Assembly: GCA_964428485.1 (NCBI GenBank)
Contig: CAYRYP010000014.1
Span: forward strand, 1 to 24,247
Direction of reading: 5' to 3'
From: CAZPAN01 sp964428485
GTDB taxonomy: Bacteria; Actinomycetota; Coriobacteriia; Coriobacteriales; CADBOM01
Length of the DNA: 24,247 nt
Positions 1 through 6,191 of this stretch are shown one piece after another. Each line of letters opens with the position of its first letter. The stretch's first letter is position 1. A program made the translations under genes and the position numbers. The notes under the pieces were generated by a model that worked only from the letters and a program-made list of their open reading frames with translations, had not been told where the DNA came from and did no database searches.

Positions 1-24
1 TTTCCAAAACAAGAGATTCACATG

Positions 25-50
25 AGGGACCGTCATTGGCGGTCCCTTTT
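25..50 (+). terminator. Intrinsic terminator of an upstream gene outside the window
   Basis: Perfect 8-bp stem AGGGACCG (25-32) / CGGTCCCT (40-47) with a 7-nt loop, running into TTTT (47-50). It ends a transcript entering from the left and insulates the next operon. Confidence 0.8.
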
Positions 51-85
51 CAGGTTGTATCGAGACGCACCCAGCATACCCTAAG

Positions 86-101
86 ACATATAACAATATG
101 T
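86..101. promoter_or_regulatory. AT-rich inverted repeat, candidate operator/promoter region of the peroxidase-arsS operon
   Basis: ACATAT (86-91) and ATATGT (96-101) form a perfect 6-bp inverted repeat around AACA. It lies in a strikingly AT-rich block (about 82-122) that also holds the near-palindrome TAATAATATTA (111-121), in otherwise GC-rich DNA. Such blocks usually mark promoters. ArsR/SmtB-family repressors bind AT-rich inverted repeats of this general look, but no regulator gene is visible, so the link is inference. No convincing -35/-10 pair could be fixed. Confidence 0.4.
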
Positions 102-121
102 GATATAGTCTAATAATATTA

Positions 122-176
122 AGTTGCAGCCATTTTCATGATCATGCATGCAAGTGCGAGATCCGAGGCTGCAACT
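122..176 (+). promoter_or_regulatory. Structured 5' leader closed by a perfect 10-bp stem
   Basis: AGTTGCAGCC (122-131) is exactly complementary to GGCTGCAACT (167-176) across 35 nt that contain the palindromes CATGATCATG and GCATGC. It lies between the AT-rich block and the SD of the peroxidase-like gene, so an RNA would carry a long-range stem closing an internal structure. I do not recognise a known riboswitch class in it. Confidence 0.45.
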
Positions 177-216
177 GGTTTAATCTGCAAGGGTCGATGA
201 GGGTGAAGGAGAGAAG

Positions 217-549
217 ATGGAGACTTACTACAACCCTGAGGATCTCGGAAAGTTCGCGACCATGGGCGAGGAGGCCGGAGAGCTGTGGGACCTTTACATG
301 GCCTACTACGGAAAGGTCTTCGAGGATGGTGAGCTCACCAAGCGCGAGAAGAGCCTGATCGCACTGGCCGTCGCAGCCGCCGTTCAGTGTCCGTACTGCA
401 TCGATTCGTACACCAACGCCTGCCTTGAGATGGATGTTAGCGAAGGGGAGATGACAGAGGCCTTCCATGTTGCCAATGCCATCAGGGGAGGCGCAACGCT
501 AGTCCATGGCGTTCAGATGAAGAACATCGTCAAGAAAGTGGCAATGTAG
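217..549 (+). CDS. Arsenosugar biosynthesis-associated peroxidase-like protein (AhpD/CMD family)
   Basis: A 110-residue single-domain protein of the carboxymuconolactone decarboxylase/AhpD fold. Residues 46-60 (LIALAVAAAVQCPYC) and the following IDSYTNAC show the helix with the redox CxxC. The C-terminal AIRGGATLVHGV segment is typical of the small subfamily that accompanies ArsS-type radical SAM proteins. Classical AhpD has a Glu in the preceding helix and a His three residues after the CxxC. Here those positions look like Ser and Tyr, so the proton relay differs. Its likely role is thiol redox chemistry or peroxide protection alongside its partner, which is inferred from pairing. The SD AAGGAGAG lies just before the ATG. 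The stop codon abuts the start of the radical SAM gene, so the two are translationally coupled. Confidence 0.8.
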   Translation: METYYNPEDLGKFATMGEEAGELWDLYMAYYGKVFEDGELTKREKSLIALAVAAAVQCPYCIDSYTNACLEMDVSEGEMTEAFHVANAIRGGATLVHGVQMKNIVKKVAM

Positions 550-1539
550 ATGGCTTCTCCTACAGAGGAGGCCCTCCAGGCGATGTCTACGGTCGAGCCC
601 TTTGTCGATAGGGTCGATGCCGACAATGCCGTGACAGATGACCGCATCTCAACGATGCAGGTCAACGTGGGGTGGAAGTGTAATCTGGCCTGCAAGCACT
701 GCCATATCGAAGCAGGCCCGGATCGCGATGAGGTGATGGCAAGGGAAGTCATGGAGACCTGTCTCAAGGTCTTTATCGACCACGGATTCGAAATTATGGA
801 CATCACGGGTGGCGCACCCGAGATGAACCCCAATTTCGAGTGGTTTATCAAAGAAGCCGCAGCCACCGGTAAGACCGTGATGGTTCGCTCCAACCTGATC
901 ATTCTCCACGAGCCCGAATATGCTCATCTGCCGCAGCTCTACCGCGATCTCGGAATCACGATCGTCGCCTCGCTCCCAAGCTACGCCAAGGGCAAGACCG
1001 ACAAGATGCGCGGACAAGGGGTTTACGACAAGGTGATATCCATGCTTCAGAGGCTCAATAAGCTGGGATACGGCAAAGAGGGCGGCCCGGAGCTGGATCT
1101 GGTCTTCAACCCAGCCGGTGCCATCCTACCGCCTTCCCAGGAGGCGCTCGAGGCCGAGTACAAGCGCAGGCTCTTCAAGGAGCATGGGGTTACTTTCAAC
1201 AACCTGTTCGCCATCACCAACAACCCCTTGGGGAGGTTCGGCAACTTTCTAGCCAGCAGGGGGATACTCGAGGATTACATGCACAAGCTGGAGGGCGCTT
1301 TCAACCCGGCCACCCTAGTCGGGATGATGTGCCGCAGCCAGATCTCGATCGGCTACGACGGCAAGATCTACGACTGCGATTTCAATCAGGCGGCGAACCT
1401 ACCATGCGCAACAGGCGAGACGATCTTCGATTATGCAAAAGATCCGGATAAGTCGCTCAGACGTGAGATAGTGTTTGGGAACCACTGCTATGCCTGCTGT
1501 GCGGGCAGCGGATCCAGTTGCGGGGGAACTACAGCCTAG
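550..1539 (+). CDS. arsS: Radical SAM protein, ArsS (arsenosugar biosynthesis) family
   Basis: A 329-residue protein. The radical SAM motif CNLACKHC (CxxxCxxC) sits near residue 39 and would bind a [4Fe-4S] cluster and SAM. It is followed by the family-typical HIEAGP and a GGAPEMNP segment. The C-terminal third is Cys-rich (MCRS, YDCDFNQ, HCYACCAGSGSSCGG), as in the radical SAM/Cys-rich family, some members of which use selenocysteine; here all these positions are Cys codons. Characterised ArsS enzymes transfer the 5'-deoxyadenosyl group of SAM to methylated arsenic, after ArsM, to build arsenosugars. No arsM is visible here, so the substrate is not settled. It starts directly after the TAG of the peroxidase-like gene and ends 28 nt before a strong terminator. 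Confidence 0.8.
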   Translation: MASPTEEALQAMSTVEPFVDRVDADNAVTDDRISTMQVNVGWKCNLACKHCHIEAGPDRDEVMAREVMETCLKVFIDHGFEIMDITGGAPEMNPNFEWFIKEAAATGKTVMVRSNLIILHEPEYAHLPQLYRDLGITIVASLPSYAKGKTDKMRGQGVYDKVISMLQRLNKLGYGKEGGPELDLVFNPAGAILPPSQEALEAEYKRRLFKEHGVTFNNLFAITNNPLGRFGNFLASRGILEDYMHKLEGAFNPATLVGMMCRSQISIGYDGKIYDCDFNQAANLPCATGETIFDYAKDPDKSLRREIVFGNHCYACCAGSGSSCGGTTA

Positions 1540-1567
1540 CTTTATAAGCACCTCATAGCCCACAAGC

Positions 1568-1605
1568 GAAGTCCCCGCCCCGGGTTGCCGGGACGGGGAC
1601 TTCTT
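1568..1605. terminator. Strong terminator between convergent arsS and metY
   Basis: A 16-bp stem (1568-1583 with 1588-1603, one C/A mismatch) around the 4-nt loop GTTG, followed by TT-CTTACT on the plus strand. It lies between the stop codons of two convergent operons and can serve both. It is very GC-rich with a poor U-run, so efficiency rests on stem strength. Confidence 0.85.
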
Positions 1606-1644
1606 ACTAAGAAGCTCTCAGGTATTGGTGAGGACACCACGCAG

Positions 1645-2934
1645 CTATCCTCTGGATGCCCTCTTTAGAGCCTGATCGATGTCGGCGATGATGTCCTGTG
1701 TGTCCTCCAGTCCACAGGAGAACCTGATCATCTCGGGGAGGACGCCTACATCGAGTAGCTCTTCGTCGGTCATTTGCCTGTGCGTGGTGCTCGCCGGGTG
1801 CAGGCAACTCGTCCTTGCATCCGCAACATGCGTCACGATGCTCGCTAGCTCCAGCGAGTCCATGAACACAGTGGCAGCCTGCCTACCGCCCTCTATACCG
1901 AAGCTCACGACGCCCGACGAGCCATTGGGGAGGTATTTTTGTCCGAGCTCGTGTTCTGGGTCGTCGGGGAGACCACAGTAGGACACCCATTTCACCCCGG
2001 GATGTTTGGAGAGGAACTCCGCCACGGCCTGACCGTTGGCGCAGTGTCTCGCCATCCTGAGATGCAGCGACTCCAAGCCGAGGTTGAGGTAGAAGGAATT
2101 TTGCGGCGAGGGGACTGTGCCGAGGTCGCGCATGAGCTGCGCGACGGCCTTGTAGATGTAGGCTCCCTCGTTGCCGAATTTCTCTGCGTAGACGATGCCG
2201 TGGTAGCTGTCGTCTGGCTGTGTGAGGCCGGGAAACCTCTCGGCGTTGGCCATCCAGTCGAAGCGGCCGGAGTCCACGATCGCTCCGCCCATCGCAGCAG
2301 CGTGGCCGTCCATGTACTTAGAGGTGGAGTGCACCACTATGTCGGCCCCCCACTCGAAGGGACGGCAGTTGATGGGGGTAGGGAAGGTGTTGTCTATGAT
2401 CAGCGGGACCCCGTGAGCGTGCGCGGCCTCAGCAAACCTCTCGATGTCGAGTACCAGCAGTGTGGGGTTGCATAGCGACTCGGCGAAGACGACTTTGGTG
2501 TTGGGTCTAAAGGCCGCCTCGAGTTCGGCGTCGGAGCAGTGCGGGTGGATAAATGTTACGTCCACACCCATACGCTTCATGGTCACCGAGAACAGGTTGT
2601 AGCTGCCCCCGTAGATGGCGGACGAAGAGACTATGTGGTCGCCCGCACCCACGATATTGAACACCGATAGGAATATCGCGGACATGCCCGAGCAGGTAAG
2701 AAGCGCCCCAGAGCCACCCTCCAGATCTGCGATCTTGGCGGCCACGTGGTCGCTGGTGGGGTTGCCGAGTCGGGTGTAGAAGTAGCCATCGCCCTCGAGG
2801 TTGAACAGCGCACCCATCTCATCGGAGCTTGTGTAGCGGTATGTGGTGGACTGGATCACCGGGATCTGTCTTGGCTGGCCGTTTTCAGGCTCGTATCCCG
2901 ATTGAACACACTTGGTTCCGATATGCCTGTCCAA
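1645..2934 (-). CDS. metY: O-acetylhomoserine aminocarboxypropyltransferase (sulfhydrylase)
   Basis: A 429-residue PLP enzyme of the Cys/Met metabolism family. YFYTRLGNPT (51-60) is the phosphate-contacting segment, DNTFPTP (181-187) carries the pyridine-binding Asp, and HSTSKYMDGH places the PLP lysine at residue 206. The length (about 430) and the long insert after residue 225 fit O-acetylhomoserine sulfhydrylase rather than the roughly 390-residue cystathionine gamma-synthases. It would make homocysteine from O-acetylhomoserine and sulfide in the cytoplasm. The start is TTG (2934-2932), chosen because GGAAGGAG lies 5 nt upstream and the protein begins with the expected N terminus. It lies 65 nt downstream of a homocysteine methyltransferase, so the pair covers sulfide-to-methionine. 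Confidence 0.88.
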   Translation of the reverse strand: MDRHIGTKCVQSGYEPENGQPRQIPVIQSTTYRYTSSDEMGALFNLEGDGYFYTRLGNPTSDHVAAKIADLEGGSGALLTCSGMSAIFLSVFNIVGAGDHIVSSSAIYGGSYNLFSVTMKRMGVDVTFIHPHCSDAELEAAFRPNTKVVFAESLCNPTLLVLDIERFAEAAHAHGVPLIIDNTFPTPINCRPFEWGADIVVHSTSKYMDGHAAAMGGAIVDSGRFDWMANAERFPGLTQPDDSYHGIVYAEKFGNEGAYIYKAVAQLMRDLGTVPSPQNSFYLNLGLESLHLRMARHCANGQAVAEFLSKHPGVKWVSYCGLPDDPEHELGQKYLPNGSSGVVSFGIEGGRQAATVFMDSLELASIVTHVADARTSCLHPASTTHRQMTDEELLDVGVLPEMIRFSCGLEDTQDIIADIDQALKRASRG

Positions 2935-2999
2935 TGTGTCTCCTTCCCGTTCTTGGAGTAGTTTCTAGAAAGATTCTATCCTCGCAAGGACCTGCTGGC

Positions 3000-3878
3000 T
3001 CATCTCGCGATGGCTTCCATCTCGCCCACGGCTGCGTATATGGCACCGGTGAACGCCGGCGTTGAACCGCAGCACGATCCTATGATCGAAAAACCCAGTT
3101 TGCGCAGCATCACGGCGGCGGACTCCATCTCGTCTGTGGTTCCCGAGTAGTTGATCTGTCCGTCTTCCGTCACCGATACCATCCCGACATCCGGGCTCGC
3201 GAGTAGCGGGAGATCACAGCAGTGGGCGAGGCGCTCCGCCACAGCGGCGATGCTGCCCGGCACGAGCGAGCAGGATATGCCAACGGCGCTTGCACCGTGC
3301 GCCTCCAATGCGGCAGCCGCCTCTTCTATCGGGGTTCTGCACCTAGTCATGGCGCCGTCTGGGGCCACTGTCACACTGACTATCACGGGGAGGTCGCAGG
3401 AGTGCACCGTAGCGTCAAGCGCGCACAGTGCGTCTGCAAGAGAGGTCATCGCCTCTATGTAGATGGCGTCCGGGTTCGCGGAGGCTAGGGCGGCCGCCTG
3501 CTCAGAGTACGCTTCTCTTGCGAGGGAAGCGGATTCTTCGTCGGTTGGATCGATTCCACAGCTTCCGATGTCGCCGAGGACGTGCTGTGGGTGCGCCGCG
3601 CGGGCGAGCCTTACGCCCTCTGCGTTGATGTCGAAGACCCTGTCGGAAAGCCCCGCCCGATCCAGCACGGGAGAGCTAGCCCCGAATGTATTGCTTATGG
3701 CACATGTGGCCCCTGCTAAGTTAAACAGTCGGTGGATCTCAGTCACCAGGTCAGGCTCGATGATGTTTAGCACCTCGGGACATTCCTCACCGCCCATCCC
3801 GTACCTGTCGAGTATGGTGGCAAGCCCGCCCTCTAAAACCAACATGTCCCTGCCGAGTCTCGATTCTATGCCGGGCAT
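3000..3878 (-). CDS. Homocysteine S-methyltransferase (MetH N-domain/MmuM-type, stand-alone)
   Basis: A 292-residue protein with the homocysteine-binding barrel. The zinc ligands are visible: Cys203 in GISCS and Cys269-Cys270 in GSCCGS. The N-terminal LVLEGGLATILDRYG and the SNTFGAS motif are also typical. There is no folate, cobalamin or reactivation domain, so it is either an S-methylmethionine-type enzyme or a module that takes methyl groups from a separate corrinoid protein; the sequence does not decide. The reading frame is open to 3977, but ATG at 3878 is preferred because GGAAGGGGG lies just upstream and homologues start there. It is the first gene of a two-gene operon with metY. Confidence 0.8.
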   Translation of the reverse strand: MPGIESRLGRDMLVLEGGLATILDRYGMGGEECPEVLNIIEPDLVTEIHRLFNLAGATCAISNTFGASSPVLDRAGLSDRVFDINAEGVRLARAAHPQHVLGDIGSCGIDPTDEESASLAREAYSEQAAALASANPDAIYIEAMTSLADALCALDATVHSCDLPVIVSVTVAPDGAMTRCRTPIEEAAAALEAHGASAVGISCSLVPGSIAAVAERLAHCCDLPLLASPDVGMVSVTEDGQINYSGTTDEMESAAVMLRKLGFSIIGSCCGSTPAFTGAIYAAVGEMEAIAR

Positions 3879-3962
3879 CACCCGCCCCCTTCCCCCGCCA
3901 AACACTGACGGGACAAATTGACGCGTCCGGCCCCGTGGACCGACGCATTCGGCGTTCATGCG

Positions 3963-3975
3963 GCGATTATATCGC
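3963..3975 (-). promoter_or_regulatory. Candidate -10 with overlapping palindrome for the methionine operon
   Basis: The minus strand reads GCGATATAATCGC: a perfect TATAAT (3971-3966) inside a 5-3-5 palindrome (3963-3975). It would give a leader of about 80 nt to the homocysteine methyltransferase start. No good -35 lies upstream. The palindrome could be a repressor site. The whole divergent interval 3879-4140 otherwise holds only small hairpins (for example AGGCG/CGCCT near 3986-3998). I found no SAM or cobalamin riboswitch in it. Confidence 0.4.
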
Positions 3976-4140
3976 ACGCTTCGAGAGGCGCTGCGCCTAG
4001 CTTCAGCAGTCTTTCAACTAATATGTCTAAGATGAATCACATTGCGAGCACTGCGATCTGGGTCGGCGATCCTGGGTCAGGTGCCCTCTCAATGCAAAAC
4101 AAAACCGTGGATTCCCAGGACAACGGGAGGGTGGTCGTTG

Positions 4141-5556
4141 ATGAGCGACGATTTCGGAAACAACGCAACTCAGGATGGATACGGAGTCTCGGAGAATCGA
4201 GACACAGATGAGGGTACGAACCAGCAGGTGGGCTACCAGGCCGGACAGACGTTGCAGTCGTCCGGATACGACACCTCTGGCTTTCAGGAGGCGACGGGAA
4301 GCCCCCAAGCGACGGGAAATCCCCAGGATAATATGCAGGCAGCTACCGCGCAGCAGGCAGCTATCCCGCAGGCACAGCATCCCGGCGGCCCGGGCAAACA
4401 CGAGGGCTCCGGCAAGCGCGGAGGCAGGTCGTTTGTATGGGGCATCGTAGGCGTCGTGGTGGGTGCCGCCATCGTGTTCGGGGCGTTGACGCTCACGGGT
4501 GTGATCGGTGGATCCTCCCAGTCCTCCTCTGACAGTGGATCGTCCAACGGCACCATAAACATCACGGCGACTGGGGACGACGTGACGCTCGCTGAGGCGG
4601 TCGCCGCAAAGTGCCTACCCTCGGTGGTCAGCATCGACGTCTACACCGAGACGGTCTCTGGATGGGGTGACATCTTCGACCTCTCCAGCGGCAGCGACAG
4701 CGAGTCCGACCTCGAGGCGACCTCCCTAGGATCCGGCGTGATCATCTCCGAGGACGGCTACATCCTCACTAACTACCACGTCATCGAGGGTGGCGTGATG
4801 TACATCGTTCACTTCGATGACGACACCACCGCTGAGGCCACGCTGGTGGGTTCCGACTCCTCTAGCGATATCGCGGTCCTCAAAGTTGACAAAACCGGTC
4901 TTACCGCCATGGAGATCGCCGATTCCGACTCCGTCGTGGTTGGCGAATGGATCATGGCCCTTGGCAGCCCGTTCGGTCTCACCAAGTCGGTCGCCACGGG
5001 CATCGTCGCCGCGCTCTACCGCAACCAGAGTCTCGAGCTGGAGAGCGGCACCGCGATCTACGCCAACATGATTCAGATCGACTGTGATATCAACCCGGGC
5101 AACTCAGGCGGTGCCTTGGTCAATTCGGAGGGCAAGCTCATAGGCATCAACACGATGATCTCCTCCACTAGCGGCTCCTCCGCAGGAATCGGTTTCGCTA
5201 TCCCCAGCAATTATGCGATAGACATCGCCAACCAGATCATAGAGAACGGCTACGCAACGCATCCATACATCGGCGTAACGCTCGGCACTGTCGATGCCGC
5301 CACTCGTCAGTACTACGGAACCACTGCAGAGTCGGGTGCCTACGTCTCCAGCGTCGTCTCCGGAAGCCCTGCCGAGGAGGCGGGCCTTCAGGTCGGGGAT
5401 GTCATCACGAGCTTCAATGGCGAGGAGATCACTACCTCCTCCGAGCTCATCATCCTAGTAAGGGGCTGCTCGATAGGCGATACCGTCGAGATCGGTGTGC
5501 TGCGCGGCACACAGGAGCTAACACTTTCCGTCACCCTGGCTGCCGACGACATGTAG
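4141..5556 (+). CDS. htrA: HtrA/DegP-like trypsin-type serine protease with PDZ domain, membrane anchored
   Basis: A 471-residue protein. Residues 1-97 are a polar, Gln/Gly-rich cytoplasmic tail, 98-122 one membrane segment, and 123-150 a Ser-rich linker. The protease domain has the triad His213 (TNYHVIEG), Asp243 (SSDIAVLKV) and Ser322 (GNSGGALVN), and a PDZ domain spans about 375-465 (YIGVTLG, GSPAEEAGLQVGDVI). It should degrade or refold misfolded proteins outside the membrane under stress. The start is ATG 4141 with GGGAGGG about 10 nt upstream; the frame is open back to a TTG at 4042, but that stretch lacks an SD and protein-like sequence. rlmH follows 16 nt downstream. Confidence 0.9.
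   Translation: MSDDFGNNATQDGYGVSENRDTDEGTNQQVGYQAGQTLQSSGYDTSGFQEATGSPQATGNPQDNMQAATAQQAAIPQAQHPGGPGKHEGSGKRGGRSFVWGIVGVVVGAAIVFGALTLTGVIGGSSQSSSDSGSSNGTINITATGDDVTLAEAVAAKCLPSVVSIDVYTETVSGWGDIFDLSSGSDSESDLEATSLGSGVIISEDGYILTNYHVIEGGVMYIVHFDDDTTAEATLVGSDSSSDIAVLKVDKTGLTAMEIADSDSVVVGEWIMALGSPFGLTKSVATGIVAALYRNQSLELESGTAIYANMIQIDCDINPGNSGGALVNSEGKLIGINTMISSTSGSSAGIGFAIPSNYAIDIANQIIENGYATHPYIGVTLGTVDAATRQYYGTTAESGAYVSSVVSGSPAEEAGLQVGDVITSFNGEEITTSSELIILVRGCSIGDTVEIGVLRGTQELTLSVTLAADDM
4291..4326 (+). repeat. Tandem 18-bp repeat (2 copies) in the htrA tail
   Basis: Two adjacent copies (4291-4308, 4309-4326) of an 18-nt unit starting GCGACGGGAA, three mismatches apart, encode ATGSPQ-ATGNPQ in the disordered cytoplasmic tail. 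It looks like a recent in-frame duplication. Confidence 0.7.
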
Positions 5557-5572
5557 TAGGGAAGTGCCATAG

Positions 5573-6052
5573 TTGAGGATCCGGGTCATCGCGGTCGGAA
5601 AGCTCAAGGAGAGGTTCTGGAGGGACGCCTGCGCGGAGTACATCAAGCGCATCGGCCGGTACTGCCAAATCTCCGTTGTGGAGCTCGACGACCGCGACCC
5701 CGCGAGGTATGGGGGAGAGGCCAAGGCTCGCGAGCAGGAGGCTGCCGACATTTCGAGGCACCTGCCCAGTAAGGGGCCAGGAAGGCACCTGGTGTGTCTC
5801 GACCCTGCGGGCAAGCTGGTCTCGAGTGAGGATCTTGCGTCGAGTGTTGAGAGGCTTACCTTGGGCCAAGCCGACGAGATTGTCTTTGTGATCGGCGGCC
5901 CAACCGGGTTGGACGGCGCACTGGAGCGCGAGTCCGATGAGGTCATTTCCCTGGGAAGGATCACGATGCCCCACAACCTGGCACGCGTGGTGCTTCTCGA
6001 GCAGGTATACAGGGCCTTCAAGATCATTCGCGGCGAACCCTACCACAGGTAG
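5573..6052 (+). CDS. rlmH: 23S rRNA (pseudouridine1915-N3)-methyltransferase RlmH
   Basis: A 159-residue SPOUT methyltransferase, the usual length for RlmH. The N terminus RIRVIAVGKLKE, the SAM-binding knot VFVIGGPTGLDG, and the C-terminal block ITMPHNLARVVLLEQVYRAF followed by GEPYHR are hallmarks. It methylates pseudouridine 1915 in helix 69 of the large subunit, acting on assembled ribosomes. The start is TTG 5573 with AGGGAAG about 10 nt upstream; no ATG is available near the conserved N terminus. It is 16 nt after htrA and probably co-transcribed. Confidence 0.92.
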   Translation: MRIRVIAVGKLKERFWRDACAEYIKRIGRYCQISVVELDDRDPARYGGEAKAREQEAADISRHLPSKGPGRHLVCLDPAGKLVSSEDLASSVERLTLGQADEIVFVIGGPTGLDGALERESDEVISLGRITMPHNLARVVLLEQVYRAFKIIRGEPYHR

Positions 6053-6191
6053 CCGGCTGCGACCTGGATACTCGATGGTGTCCACCTCGCGCCGTCGATG
6101 GCGTATCCTCCTAAACGTAAAATCAAACGCGAGCCGGCGGGCGCGGCTAGTCCCGTCGGCCCTTCTGTTCATGGAGGGTGGAAACCAGGAT

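Noticed and set aside
1510..1530. Selenocysteine use in the ArsS-type protein
   Set aside because: Some family members carry Sec, but all Cys-rich positions here are TGC/TGT and the frame ends at a normal TAG. No in-frame TGA or SECIS is needed.
3879..4140. SAM or cobalamin riboswitch upstream of the methionine operon
   Set aside because: Reading the minus strand gives none of the conserved blocks of those classes, and the likely leader (about 80 nt) is too short for a cobalamin riboswitch.
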